Source: Aradus depressus
Taxonomy: Eukaryota; Arthropoda; Insecta; Hemiptera; Aradidae
Length of the DNA stretch: 64,000 bases
Assembly: GCA_963662175.1 (NCBI GenBank)
Contig: OY759223.1
Coordinates: 10,146,249-10,210,248, forward strand
Direction: 5' to 3'
Under the pieces are notes generated by a model. It worked only from the letters and a program-made list of their open reading frames with translations, ran no database searches and had not been told where the DNA came from. The position numbers and the translations under genes were made by a program. Positions within the stretch are counted from its first letter, which is position 1. Every line of letters begins with the position of its first letter. Shown here one piece after another: positions 43,653-55,700 of this stretch.

Positions 43653-45503
43653 TCAAGAAGGGGAAACGTTTTTATATGTGAAACCAGACTCAATCATGGA
43701 ATCATCAGAGATGGGGAGGTTCTTCTGTTGAGGCCAGTCGTAGCGAGTGAGGAGCGCATCCTCGTAGTTGTAATTGTAAAGTTCATGCTTGATGAAAGCA
43801 CGCTTGTCTTTAGGTTCGGGGTAGATGCTCGTGTTCCCCACCTTGAAGGCATATTCCATGATGGCTATCGCAATCTGCATTGACATTTCTGGGATCCGTT
43901 CCAGGGAAGGATACAGACTGCCCACCTTCAGATCCTCAGAAGAGACAAATTTGGCCAATGTCTCAGCAGCGATGATGAACACATCTTCGGAGATGTGGTT
44001 AATCTGACAAGTCACAATTCCTAAACCAACCCCTGGGAAGATATAAGCATTGTTGCCTTGTCCAGGTCTAAATATACGATCTTTATATTTTACTGGTGGA
44101 AAAGGCGATCCTGAAGAAAAAAGACATTTACCATTAGTGTGTTCATATGCTTCCTCAGCAGTACACTCAGCTTTCGATGTAGGATTGGATAAAGCAAATA
44201 TTATAGGTACATTATTGTAACGGGCCATTTCTTGAAGAACTTCAGGGGTGAACGTTTTGGGCGCTGTGGAAGCCCCAATAAGAATTGTCGGTTTGACAAA
44301 TTTAACAACATCAATCAACGTTTCCATAGCATCAGCAGACTTTGCGTATCGTTCCCTTAACGGATCCAACTTGCGACTTTTGACTAGAAGTCCTGAAGCG
44401 TCCATCATCCAAATTTTACTAAAAGCCTCTTCAGATGAATTACCCGCCCGGATCATTGCCATAACGCAAAGGTCTGCAATTCCAGTTGCAGCGCCTCCTG
44501 CGCCAAAAAAGACAAAAGTATGATCAGTAAGTTTTGTTTTTGTAGCTCTAGCGGCTGTTAGGATACCAGCCAGAACAACAGCTGCAGTCCCTTGTATATC
44601 ATCGTTAAATGTGCAATATTTTCCACGATATTTCGCGAGCAAACGATGAGAATTGTGCGAAGCAAAATCCTCAAACTGAATGAGAACATTATGTCCGTAC
44701 CTTTGAACCATAGCTTCCATAAACTCATCGACAAGATCATCGTACTCTTTCACGGGTGGTCTCCTTTGCCTTAAACCTATATAAAGAGGATCCTTCAAAA
44801 AATGTTGATTATTGGTTCCCACATCAATGGTTATGGGCAGACAATGCCATGGCTTAACCCCCGCCAGTGCAGTGTACAAAGCCAATTTCCCTACAGGAAT
44901 GCCCATACCACAAGCACCCAAATCTCCCAAACCCAAAATTCTTTCGCCATCAGTCACCACAACAACCTTAACAACAGGTTCAGTCCAGTTTTTAATTATA
45001 TCATACACATGTCCACGATCATACAAAGTTATATACAAACCTCTTGGTCTTCGATAAATGAAACCAAATTTTTGACAAGCAAGTCCTACAGTTGGTGTAT
45101 AAACAATAGGTAATAATTCCTCAATATTTTCACAAAATAAACGAAAAAACAAACGTTCATTACGATCTTGAAGTTCCGTTAAATATATATATTTATCAAG
45201 GTCACTTTTGTATTTTCTTAAAGCATGACGACATACAGCAATTTGAATTTCCTGCGATTTGTACAAAGGCGGCATGAGACCATGGATCCCTAACACTTGT
45301 CGTTCAGCCAAGGTAAAACCTAAACCTTTGTTTAATTTTGGATTTCTCAGATAGTCAATACCATGTAACAAATTTGGACATGAGACTCCATCCGTTGTGT
45401 CAAATCTCTTGGTGAAACCAAATTCAGTATTGAACACAGATAGAAGAACTTCTCTCAGCGTTGAACAAAATGGCACTGTTTTAATATTTCTAAATGGAAA
45501 CAT
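43653..45503 (-). CDS. Malic enzyme, intronless, complete
   Basis: 616 residues from the ATG at 45503; upstream in-frame sequence reaches a stop within about 70 nt and has no other ATG. Converts malate to pyruvate and CO2 with NAD(P)H formation. Key residues: Tyr135 (IVYTPTVG), Lys206 (GIPVGKL), Glu278-Asp279 (QFEDF), Asp301-Asp302 (FNDDIQGTA), the nucleotide-binding GAGGAATG at 334-341, and SNPT at 440-443. The conserved core starts at about residue 49 (GIDYLRNPKLNKG). The 48-residue leader has Arg/Lys and few acidic residues early on and might be a mitochondrial signal; that is inference. No frame damage over 1.85 kb and a downstream AATAAA argue for a functional gene. A 5' UTR intron is possible (TTTTTAG at about 45557). 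Lack of coding introns suggests a retrogene or an intron-poor lineage-specific copy. Cofactor preference cannot be told. Confidence 0.92.
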   Translation of the reverse strand: MFPFRNIKTVPFCSTLREVLLSVFNTEFGFTKRFDTTDGVSCPNLLHGIDYLRNPKLNKGLGFTLAERQVLGIHGLMPPLYKSQEIQIAVCRHALRKYKSDLDKYIYLTELQDRNERLFFRLFCENIEELLPIVYTPTVGLACQKFGFIYRRPRGLYITLYDRGHVYDIIKNWTEPVVKVVVVTDGERILGLGDLGACGMGIPVGKLALYTALAGVKPWHCLPITIDVGTNNQHFLKDPLYIGLRQRRPPVKEYDDLVDEFMEAMVQRYGHNVLIQFEDFASHNSHRLLAKYRGKYCTFNDDIQGTAAVVLAGILTAARATKTKLTDHTFVFFGAGGAATGIADLCVMAMIRAGNSSEEAFSKIWMMDASGLLVKSRKLDPLRERYAKSADAMETLIDVVKFVKPTILIGASTAPKTFTPEVLQEMARYNNVPIIFALSNPTSKAECTAEEAYEHTNGKCLFSSGSPFPPVKYKDRIFRPGQGNNAYIFPGVGLGIVTCQINHISEDVFIIAAETLAKFVSSEDLKVGSLYPSLERIPEMSMQIAIAIMEYAFKVGNTSIYPEPKDKRAFIKHELYNYNYEDALLTRYDWPQQKNLPISDDSMIESGFTYKNVSPS

Positions 45504-45559
45504 CTCAAGCACTAATGTTAAACAATATGGTATATTTCTAAACAATTCTTCACTAAAAA

Positions 45560-46009
45560 CGTCTTGTCAATATATGGTAAAAAGTTGTGAAAACACAAAC
45601 TCACGAAGGTTTCACTATTAAAATCTATAACCATTAACATAATAAATAACCTCTTATAATCATATGAACAATTCAATCATTAAAATTTGTAGGGTATAAT
45701 ACAATATATATTTAGTATAGGAATTATCGAAAAAAAAGAATTGGTAAACTAAAAATTCGAAACATTAACTTGAAAAAATACAAAAAAAAGTATATATATA
45801 TATCAGGAAATATGGCTGCTAGAAAACAGGACAAACAGTTTTCCGTTTCAAATGGCAAAATTGACAAGATTTTTTTTAAATTATGTTTTTCTGTCTGGTT
45901 GAATCAAATCAACATAATTTCTATATGGTAGTGGCTATAATTTGTTTATTATAAAAACACTTTTACAGCAGTCGTTAGTAGGGCATCGAGCCGGATATGA
46001 TGATAGCCC
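45560..46009. other. Malic-enzyme upstream region
   Basis: AT-rich 5' flank, expected to hold the promoter. I see no confident TATA box or initiator. Confidence 0.4.
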
Positions 46010-46468
46010 TAGGGGTGTAAAACTATCGAATGCAATATCGATAGTATAGTTTTGAAGTATCGTGGTTATCGATAAAACGAACGAAACTATCGATAGAGCT
46101 ATCGAAATATTTTTTAGGCAGAAGGCACATAAGTACCTCTATGCTCATGTATATGCACACATGTTCATTCAGATTGAAAGTTTTCCCGGAAGTTCTGTGT
46201 TCGGCACTGCACAAACGACATGTAGACACATTTTTGGACCCACATCCTTATCGAAGTAACTCATTTTTCAGTTCAAAACAAAGCACGCTACAACAATAGT
46301 AAATTTTCAATTCAAAGCAACAAAACACTCTACAAGAACAGTAAATGTTATCTTCCTTCGATTCAATGGATCCCAGAATTACAAACCCTTAAACTATCGA
46401 TAGTTCATCGCCGATAGTATCGGAATTATCGATAATGCCAACTATCGATAGTTTTATATCCCTATACC
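46010..46468. mobile_element. hAT-like MITE with six TATCGATA motifs
   Basis: Ends 'taggggtgtaaaactatcga' and 'gatagttttatatcccta' are inverted. TATCGATA lies at 46036, 46067, 46088, 46395, 46427 and 46443. In flies this octamer is the DRE bound by DREF. It sits about 0.5-1 kb upstream of the malic-enzyme start. Target duplication not clear. Confidence 0.65.
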
Positions 46469-46596
46469 CTACCGCTAAATAAAGATATATTATACCAACG
46501 ACGCTGTTAGAGATCACTCTCTATTATACTGGCGTTATTGGGCTTATGAATGTAATGCTTTGGGATCAGCTGTTTTGTTTGTTTCATTGCACAGCC

Positions 46597-46690
46597 TGAT
46601 TCTGAGAGAGACTTTCTTATACCCACCAGTAATGCCATTATGAAATGAATTTCAAGGGGGAGAGAGAAAAAGAGACTGGATGGTATAAGA
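46597..46690. repeat. Repeat family E
   Basis: 'gagactttcttatacccacc' and 'aggggga' blocks recur at 61635-61730. Confidence 0.5.
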
Positions 46691-47694
46691 ATGTCGTGTA
46701 ATGGCCACATCACATATGGTCACAGAGAATAAGTTGCTAAGTCGTAAAATGACCAAAATGAGATGTGTACTGTGATGATCTCCCAAGCCATCTGCGCACT
46801 GTGAAGAAGTTGGGAGCTCAGAACTCTAATACTTTCGGAATTATAAAGATGTGGGTTTCTTGGTATCTCGTAAAATTGTGTATGTTCTCGGTTAAATCAA
46901 CTTAATCTACTTCTTTGAGGAATCGTTCACGAGATAACTGCATTTAACCATTTATTTACTATGACAGACTATTCCCACTGAAGAGGGCGTTTTCGGTTAA
47001 ATCAACTTTAGAGAGGCATCATTCACGAGTATTTCAAAAAGTATGGTTAATAATTAGGTAAGTGTGGTCAATAATTAGGTAAGAGATGGGGAATGATTAT
47101 GTAACTAAGGGAAAATCCAAGAAAGGATTAACAATATTCATTTTCATTCACTCCTGTAGATTTAGAAGGTATATGATTAATAATGATGCAAACATAATTT
47201 ATTTATTCTAAAAACAAAAGTAAAAAGTGCTGCCCTGAAAAGTTACCAAATTTATTCTCTGTGACCACAGATATACTTTTAATTGTTTTGATAAAATGGA
47301 CAAACAACGTGTTTTTGTCGTTTGAAGTGTAAAATACTTTTTTCTTGATAATATTTGATCATGTAGCTTCAAAATTGTTGGTTCAATTTTACTTTTTACA
47401 CAAAATTATAATAAGAATTCAATTTACCACAACTTTTGTTTATAACATTTTTCGATAAAGAACGGAAAACATGATTTTATGTTCAAGTGAAATAGTTGGA
47501 GAATTTTGGAGTATAAAGGCGATTGTAGTGGGTGCAGATCAGGGGGGGAACTCAATGCTAAAAGCGTGGCTATAGGTTGAGAGTCCGGTCAATAGTTGCG
47601 CCACAGTCGACAGCAAAACACCTTCTAGATATTTAAATAACAGCCATACAGTTTCTGTTTCGCAATGTTCGTTTTCTGCATTATTAACTTCATA
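46691..47694. other. No gene recognised
   Basis: A pair of related segments share 'ctcggttaaatcaactt' (46890 and 46995). Nothing else supported. Confidence 0.5.
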
Positions 47695-47742
47695 TATGGC
47701 CAATATGCACGGTAAATCAGGCCAAAAAAAATAAATAAAAAA
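47695..47742 (+). repeat. SINE-B 3' tail, extremely truncated
   Basis: Only 'atggccaatatgcacggtaa' and the A-rich tail are present, between 'ttaacttca' and 'ataacttca'. It looks like an almost abortive retroposition. Confidence 0.65.
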
Positions 47743-49218
47743 TAACTTCATTTACTGTTTCTTGTGTTTTAGTTTTCAATAGAAGTCATACTGGCATTAT
47801 TGCTCCCACAAGTATATAAGATAAATATTTTGGAAAATATTATTGATTTTATCATGCAATAAAGGTTTCAAATGATGGGAAGTTACATCTCTGAAATGTT
47901 ATGAAGTCAGCCTTTTTTGATATTATGTATATAGTAAGAGAAAGGGTTATTTAGCTGATTTTAGGCCTCAAATGCCTCATGTTTTCAATTTGTTCGATCA
48001 ACAAATTCTCATTTAAGGCTTTAACAGCAGCTAGCCACAGCCATGTCAACAAATTGTGTTTAGTAGTTTAATAACGACACTGTCTGAAAGAACTATTTGT
48101 AAATTGTTCGTTACAGATTTATAAGCCTATCCTTTTTCTTCAAAGATTTCTTATAAATGTAATGAATATATATTTATTTGTAAATGATAAAACGTTCTTA
48201 ATTTTTTTTAATGTATTTGATTACAAAAAATGTCAATACTAACTATATTTTATATTAAATATATTTTGTTAATAAATTACCTTTTTTTCAATAATTTTTG
48301 AATAAACCTCTTTCACTCTCCTTATTGCAGAATTAAGATAAGTTAATTGTTATTAAATGGTAACAAATAAAGAAAAAAGAATTTGAATATTGCCAGATTC
48401 TCGCTATAGCGCTGGTATTTCAATCTGGTAAACAGAAGTCCTGGATTGATACGTTTTACCATGGAGTTTCCCTTCTATGTTATTCTGTGGTTCCGATTTA
48501 GCAATCTACTAGGTGTGCAATACATTCTGCTGTTTGCAAAAACTGAGCTGAGTCAGTCTAAATTTATTGAATCATACTGTTAATGTGGTCGGTTAACACA
48601 CAAGTAGTGCATTTGAAATGGGGGAGAATTTTGTCTCTCAATTGATTTCAATGGAGATTTCGTTTTTCGGTGATTATTCCTCCGTGGTATGTTCGGTTTC
48701 AGATTTTTTTAGTGGTAAACCATCGTCAACGTGTCCACTACCACGTGGCAAATTTCGGTGAAGGGGTTTAGGAAGAGTACGAGTACAACGAAATATATGA
48801 GTCGCCTAAGAAAGAGTTTCGTAAACTCAGCTCAATTATTCTCTTTCAACACTAACAAACTGCTACTGAAAATCAATAATAAATTTCAATAGCAGGATAA
48901 CTTATTGCTATGTATACTAACTTTTAGTTGATATAACATGTTATTATCCTTTCCTGCTATCTGCGATGAGAGTATTTCAACTGTTGAAATCCTGTTACTC
49001 GCCGACCTGCTATTTGCGACGAGCGATCATAACAATATTATGAAAAGAAGCATTATTGTACGTTATATCCTAAAATTTAAGTTGATATTATCAATTTATA
49101 TTAATAAGGCCAACAACCGTTATCCTGCTCCTTTCTATATTTACTTTGCGTTGTGATTATAAAGAGAACAAATAGCTTCCAAAATCCAAAAAAAAATAGC
49201 TAGTGAATATGACTTTCT
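47743..49218. other. No recognised feature
   Basis: AT-rich, unique-looking sequence. Short frames only. Confidence 0.5.
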
Positions 49219-49755
49219 ACTTCCCCAGCTTTTCGGTATAGGGGAAGTTACGTAATCGGCCAAAAATTTGATTCGGATTTTCAACGGAATTTCATGTTTT
49301 CCTCCAGATTTCAAATGTGAAAAAACATTTCTGTCTGTATCTGAAGACGATAACTTCCGATAGAATGAATGTACCGACATATGTGAATCAAGAATCCTCT
49401 AACGACGACATCTATTGAGTTTCAGCCAAATCGATCAAAATAAAGAGGGGAGGCTTAACACAAAAACTTTAATAACTGCAGATAAAATGAATGTATTTTA
49501 TATGTGTAACCAGAATCCCATAAGAAGAACCCCTACCGATTTTCAGCTAAATCAACCAAAGGGAAGAGGAGATTAGGGGGAGGCTTAACTCAAAAACTTC
49601 AATAACTGCCGATGAAATAAATTTGTCGACACAAAATTTAGTATGAATATTTAGGGTATGTAAGTCAACTATTGAATATTAGCACAAACGGTAGAATAGT
49701 TTTGGAGGCGGAGCAAAAAGTAAATAGCTTAATTCGTTCTGTCGCTGATTCACCG
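49219..49755 (+). mobile_element. Helentron-like element, both ends (537 bp)
   Basis: 5' end ACTTCCCCAGC paired with GGGGAAGT 25 bp on (subterminal inverted repeat), then 'aatcggccaaaaatttgatt'. Three internal units with 'aactttaataactgc'-type starts. 3' end 'gctgattcaccg' followed by a T-run. The 3' GGGGAAGTACAT block has been lost. Non-coding. Confidence 0.75.
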
Positions 49756-50215
49756 ATTTTTTTAAATTTTAATGAAATTTCGATTATATATTAACTTTTG
49801 ACTATCAGAACTACCTATACATGTCCCCAATTAGTTCTGTTATTTTACGCTTTGTATCCACAAATAATTAACCAAAAAAATTAATTTTTTAGTTCCATAA
49901 TTTAGTCTCCTTCCTCTGAGCACGATTTGTCGAATTTAAAACAGTTTGTGCGAATGAAATTTTTAGAGAATTTTAAAAATTCCAAAAAAGAAAGTAAAAA
50001 AAAACTAATTTTTCAGCGAAAATGCAAAATGAAACGTACATTCGATTTTTAAAGATTGTGGGGGAATATGTTATTGAAATGTAGTTCTCTCAGGAAAGGG
50101 GGATAAACTAGAGGAAAATAGAAAAAAAAAAAAAATCACTTAAGCGACGAAAGCAGTTGTCAGGGAAATGTAGAGCTTTATAGAAGAATCACATTTATTA
50201 TATTTAAAAAAAATT
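49756..50215. other. No recognised feature
   Basis: AT-rich, A-runs; nothing supported. Confidence 0.5.
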
Positions 50216-51040
50216 GAAGAGCAATTTACTAAAAGTCCTAAATTTGTCACTCGAAAAAATACACCACAAGAAACGTAGAGCGCCAAAAATAAAATAATAA
50301 CAATAATAATACGAAAAATGAACAAGACAATGTATTATCTTTCTACAAGAATTACGGATATGTAACCCTTTTTATCTGATCCAGAAATTTTGTTTTTTTA
50401 AATAAATAACTTTAAGGTTCTCATGAATACATTTTATAAAAGAAACATAAACAGTTTTTTTTTTTTTTTTTAGACTTGATTTTAGCGCATCTCAATAGTA
50501 GACTATTTCTTCCGACTTTGATAAAAACTGTTGAATTTTTTTAAATGTGTGTTTGTGAAAAATTTCAGTGTATTCACGCGTACAAACTGACTGATCAAGC
50601 TAATAAAAACAAATAGAAGAGCAATTTAGTAAATGTTTAGTCCTAAATTTATCACTCGAAAAAATACACCGCAAGAGATGCGAAGAAACGTAGAGCGCCA
50701 AAAAAAAAAAAAATAAATAAATAATAATAATAATAAAAATGAACAAGACAGTGTAATAGAATCACGGATATGTAAGACATTTTATTTGTCCAGTTTTTTT
50801 TTTTTTTTTAATAAATAACTTTCAAGTTCTCATGAACAATGTTCAGTCCTAAATTTATCACTCGAAAAAATACACCGCAAGAGATGCGAAGAAACGTAGA
50901 GCGCTTAAAAAAAAAATAATAATAAGAAGAAGAAAAATGAACCAGACAACGTACAAGAATTACGGATATGTAAGCCTTTTTATTTGATACAGAAATTTTG
51001 TTTTTTAAATAAATACTTTTTAAGTTGTCATGATAAGGAA
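50216..51040. repeat. Triplicated ~200-bp repeat
   Basis: Copies near 50216, 50622 and 50845 share 'cactcgaaaaaatacaccgc', 'aagaaacgtagagcgc', 'aaaatgaacaagacaa' and 'aattacggatatgtaa'. The last two are adjacent. Simple (AAT)n tracts vary between them. Confidence 0.8.
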
Positions 51041-51458
51041 GAAAAAAGCATTAGAATTTTAACGCACTAGTAAAAAATAACTTAGAAATTTGAAAAATAA
51101 AATAAAAAAAATTTATATATTTTTACCTTGAAAGGAGCTTGAATTCGGGGTTTAACCTCATTAATATTTCGGGCGAACTACAACTGTCTACAACCGCGAC
51201 GGATTCACGCACTGTGCCAAGTTCCTAACTAAAATATCGACCTTTTCTTTTCTAAATATATCGATTGGTACCCTTTGTACAACGGATCCTTGTCTAGACA
51301 TGATATTTAATATAATTTTTTTCACTCTTAAAGAAGAGAACAAAGTCTCTTTAATTCTGTAAAATAATGCGCATTACCCTATATCTAGGCTGCATGTCAC
51401 AAATTGGATTGCTAATTTTCACAAAAAGTATTTTCGAGTTAATTTTCCTTTTGTGAAG

Positions 51459-51873
51459 AGGGCGCCGGTAGCTCAGTGGTATGCGTGCTTGCCTTCTGAG
51501 CTCAAGATCGTGGGTTCGAAACCCTTCTTGGGTAATTTTCCACTAAAACCACCCCCCTGAGCTCTTGGGTGCTTGTGGGTTCGAAACCCGACTAAGGCCC
51601 TTGGTTTATTTTATCTGGAAAGTCAAATAAACTTAAGCATGCCGTCCTTCGGATGGGACGTTAAGCGATGGTCCCGAGCCTCTACGATGTCAGATACTCC
51701 TTAAAAACTTCTGCCCTAGGTGAACAAAAATTTAAGGTAGGCAACATTTTTAGGACTCCCACAGTAGAGTCGGGCTCATGTCCACCAGAGTGACGAAAGA
51801 GGGCTTTGGTAGTAGGCGATATGACCTCGTAGTTAAAGCCCGGGCATGAGTCATAAAAACTAATCTAACCTTT
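51459..51873 (+). repeat. SINE-A with duplicated B box
   Basis: Complete head with GGGTTCGAAACCC at 51511, a 53-bp foreign stretch, then a second GGGTTCGAAACCC at 51577 and the full body to 'cataaaaactaatctaacc'. The insert contains 'gagctcttgggtgcttgtgg', echoing the anticodon region, so this may be a template-switch product. Confidence 0.88.
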
Positions 51874-51907
51874 TTATAGCGAAACCAATTTTATTTTTAA
51901 ACAAGTT

Positions 51908-52265
51908 GTCGGTGAATCACCGACAATGTACTTCCTCAGCACGAATTAATACTTTTTTCCCTCTCTCTCCAAAACCAGTTGACCGTTTGTGCTAAAAACC
52001 AATAGTTGAATTACATTGAGACTTCTAAATCCTCATACTAAATTTCGCGTCGATAGATTCAGTACATCGGCAGTTAATGGCATTTTTGAGTTCAGCCTCT
52101 CTCTGATCCCCCATTTCTCTGCGGCCGAGTCCGCTAAAAATTAATAAGTGTTGTCCTTATACGGTTTTGAATTAACATACAAAATTTCGCATCGATACAA
52201 TCATTCTACCGGGAGTTATCGTTTATTATTTTATCAGGGGTCGGAAAACATGAAATAGCTACTTC
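51908..52265 (-). mobile_element. Helentron-like element with intact 3' hairpin
   Basis: On the plus strand it starts with the 17-nt hairpin GTCGGTGAATCACCGAC and 'tgtacttcctcagcacgaat'. Two internal units; the 5' end is worn ('ggggtcggaaaacatgaaat'). Confidence 0.72.
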
Positions 52266-52533
52266 GTATAGCTAGCTGGTAGTAATCAACTAAAACAAAA
52301 TATATAATAAATTTGAATGCATATTTTAGGATTCGAATCTGGAAATCATATCAAAATTCATAATTTGAGACGTATTTTAGTGACTTCTAAAGATTATATT
52401 TTAACTTTTTTTTTTTAAAACAAAATTCGCATTTTGTTTTTACCATTTTAATAGGTGCCACCTTGCGTAAAAATAACAATATTAATTAAAAATAAGTGAT
52501 TTATTCAATTATTTAAATATAAAATCATAAAAA

Positions 52534-52689
52534 GAGAAAACAAAAGAAATGTCAGTTATATATAAAACATGTACATATGTATAGAAAAAAAAATCATAAA
52601 AAGAGAAGAGAGAGAAAACAAAAGAAATGTCAGTTATATATAAAACATGTACATATGTATAGAAAAAAAAAAATCAAAATCAAGAGTCC
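52534..52689. repeat. 78-bp tandem duplication at the OLA1 3' end
   Basis: 'caaaagaaatgtcagttata' recurs 78 bp apart with nearly identical flanks, in what should be the OLA1 3' UTR or just beyond. Confidence 0.85.
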
Positions 52690-52745
52690 AAAAAATTTTT
52701 GAAATATTGAAGATGTGAAAGTTTCTGAGCTCCGAAGAATGTAAA

Positions 52746-55700
52746 TCACTTTTTCTTGGCATCTTTGAGACCAGCTCCAGCGTTGAATTTAAAGAATATA
52801 ATATCTCCGTCGTCGACAACATAATTTCGGCCTTGTTGTCGGTATTTACCTGCAGCCTGAAAATAAAATAAAATATTAATATACAACGGAGAAAAAAATG
52901 TATGTATTTGGAAATGGGTCTAAGTCTACACTAATATGTATAATGAGAGGAAGTTTGTATATTTGAGGTATTCTCGAAAAGTACTTAAACCGATGTTGAT
53001 AATTCTTTCAGCGTTGGGAAGCTTATTTCTTTAAGGTGGATATAGGCTAATGCATCTTAATGCCTTATCTAAAGGGAGCAAGTCGGAGGAGAAACGAAAA
53101 ATATTGAAACAATAAGAAGTTCAGAAGTGCGACATCTCAGAATTATTGATTTTTAAGGAAACTCTTTTGAAAGTTTTGTTCGTTTCTTAAAAAGTACTTT
53201 CTGAACTTCTTGTTTTCGTTTCATATTATTGGAATTCAACTACATTTATGAAACAACATCAAATTCATAGATCAGTGCTATTATCATGTTTCTGAAACTA
53301 AACATTTGCGAAAAAATTAAAACTCGTCTTGTATGTAAATTTTGTATTTTCATTAATCCGAGTTCAGAATATGAAAGAGGGTGAAAACTTGTATAAGAAA
53401 ATGATAACTCAAAAATGATTTTTTTTGAGTTGTCCCACTTCTGAACAACTGTATCGATAATAAATGTCGCCTGAATAAATGTTCTATAAGAGGAAGATTC
53501 TGATTGAAAGAAGAAATATTAACAAGAAGAATATATAAATTATAGATCAGTATCTATATAATTGCTAATTTAAAAATAATAATAATAAAATAAAATAAAC
53601 TGGGAGAAGTAATGCTGTGATAAATATTATATATGAGTTCAGAATCTCCTTTCACAACCAAAAAATTATAATTAGTTACTATCCTTATGCCCGGGCTTGA
53701 ACTACGAAGTCATATCGCCTACTACCAGAGTGCTCGTTATTCTTGTGATCATGAGCCCAATCCTAACACAAAAGTTCTAAAATTTGCTAATCCAGATTTA
53801 TTCACTCAGGGAAGGAGTTGTTTAACGAGTATCTGACAACGTACAGTCCCAGGACCATTTGAAGGACGGCGTGCTTTTCACATCCCAGATAAAAAAAAAC
53901 ATAACAACCAGTGAGACTGACTGAATGTATATACTATATAAATATACAGTAAAACCCCTCTGCAAAGGATAGTCACGGAACCAAGAAAATTGTCAGTTGC
54001 AAAAGGGTGTTCGTTGAGGATTAAAAAAAACAAACATTGTGATTTGTTCACTTCAAACCTCTCCGCAAATGAAAGCACAGAAGACTTATGAAGTTTGTTA
54101 TAATTAATTACTTCGATTTTTTTGATTTAAAAAAGTAAGGAACTTTCGTGGTGTCTTTTTGAGGACCAGTCAACTTCACTGTGAAATAAAGACTAAGATG
54201 TGTTGGGGTTTGAGCTGAACAAACAATTGGGAATGACGTATGTTTCTAGAAAAACCGATGGGAGAAGAGAAGACGAAAATGTACACTTTTTGCAAGGGAC
54301 CATTTTCTTTTCAATAATAGGGAACAAATGGCCTGTTTCACAAACATTCTATGAATTATTATTCTACGAATAATATCCGGCCCCTCCGTGGTGATTTGGT
54401 AGCAGCCACGAGGAATCATCTGGTCTGTCTCGATATAAATTCAATAGTAAATTCTAAATACAACTCCCTCTACCGATTGGTCAGTGCTTTAGGGCCTCAG
54501 GAAAGCTATCTTTCATTAAACTGCCATATTGAAAAACTCCGACTTCTAGCTCAAATCCGTCTCCACAATAGCAATAGAAATTTTATAATATTACTTGGAG
54601 GGCTTAGGTATGAGTTTTGTCCCGAAAGTGTCTGCAGGCTCTATACCTTAGACGAAAAGAACGACCTTGTACACATTTTGTTCTATTGTCCCTCCTTGAG
54701 TATCCAGGCAAGCATTTCTCCACAATTATCTCACCAATAGACCAGAATATTACTCAGAAACATTTGTGCATAATTTAAATAATTTAGAAGTTGGAAAAAT
54801 TTATTAAGAGGGGTTTTACTGTATAATTAAATGTAATACTGTAATGACGACTTACCTTGACTGCTGATTCGGTTCCTTCTTCTTTAAAATCATCAAATTT
54901 CATTACTTCCGCCATTATAAATCCTTTTTCAAAATCTGTGTGTATCCTTCCAGCAGCTCCAGGAGCTTTAGTTCCTTTCTGGAAAATGAATCAAAAGTAT
55001 TGAACATTTTTAGAGTAGGTGTAAAACAATGATGGCACAAATCGAAATTATATAAAGAAGAATAGTAAAACATACAATACAGTTTTTGAAGCTAAAGTTC
55101 GATTGGTTTATGCCGAATGAGTCCAAAGCGAAAAAAATGATATTTTAATTAATCAAATCTTATAACATGGTGGCCTCTTTTTCTCAAGACCAAATTTCCC
55201 TGACTTTTCCCGGTTTTCCAGGTAATATTTGAGTTTTTTCTCTGACTTTACGTTACATGATGAAACTATTTAAAAAATAAAAAAAGTTGTTTATGTTTTT
55301 ATATTGTATTAAATATAAATAATAAAGCAGATCAGATATTTGAATGCATTTCGAAATAAAAAAACCACTATATATACATATATATGTATATATATACATT
55401 ACATTATAATTGTAATTATATATTATTGCAAGTAATAGTTCAAGGGATAGAGTCCTCATAAATTTTACTTAAGCGAGTTTCTTTATTTGCTCTTCTAATT
55501 CTTCGATATCATGCCTGGCGTTGTCTAATATTTTTTGTTTTTTAGTATTTAGTTTCTTTATTTCATCTGTAAGGGAGAAATTTGACTTTTAGATATAATA
55601 CAGTGTGTCGCAATGTTATTAGAGCGGTTTTTCTCTGTAAATATGCAAATTACAAATATATTCATGTTAATTGTCTATTTTTTTATGGAATCTATAAATC

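Noticed and set aside
44248..45113. Plus-strand frames of 81-103 codons over malic enzyme
   Set aside because: Antisense shadows of a highly conserved coding sequence.
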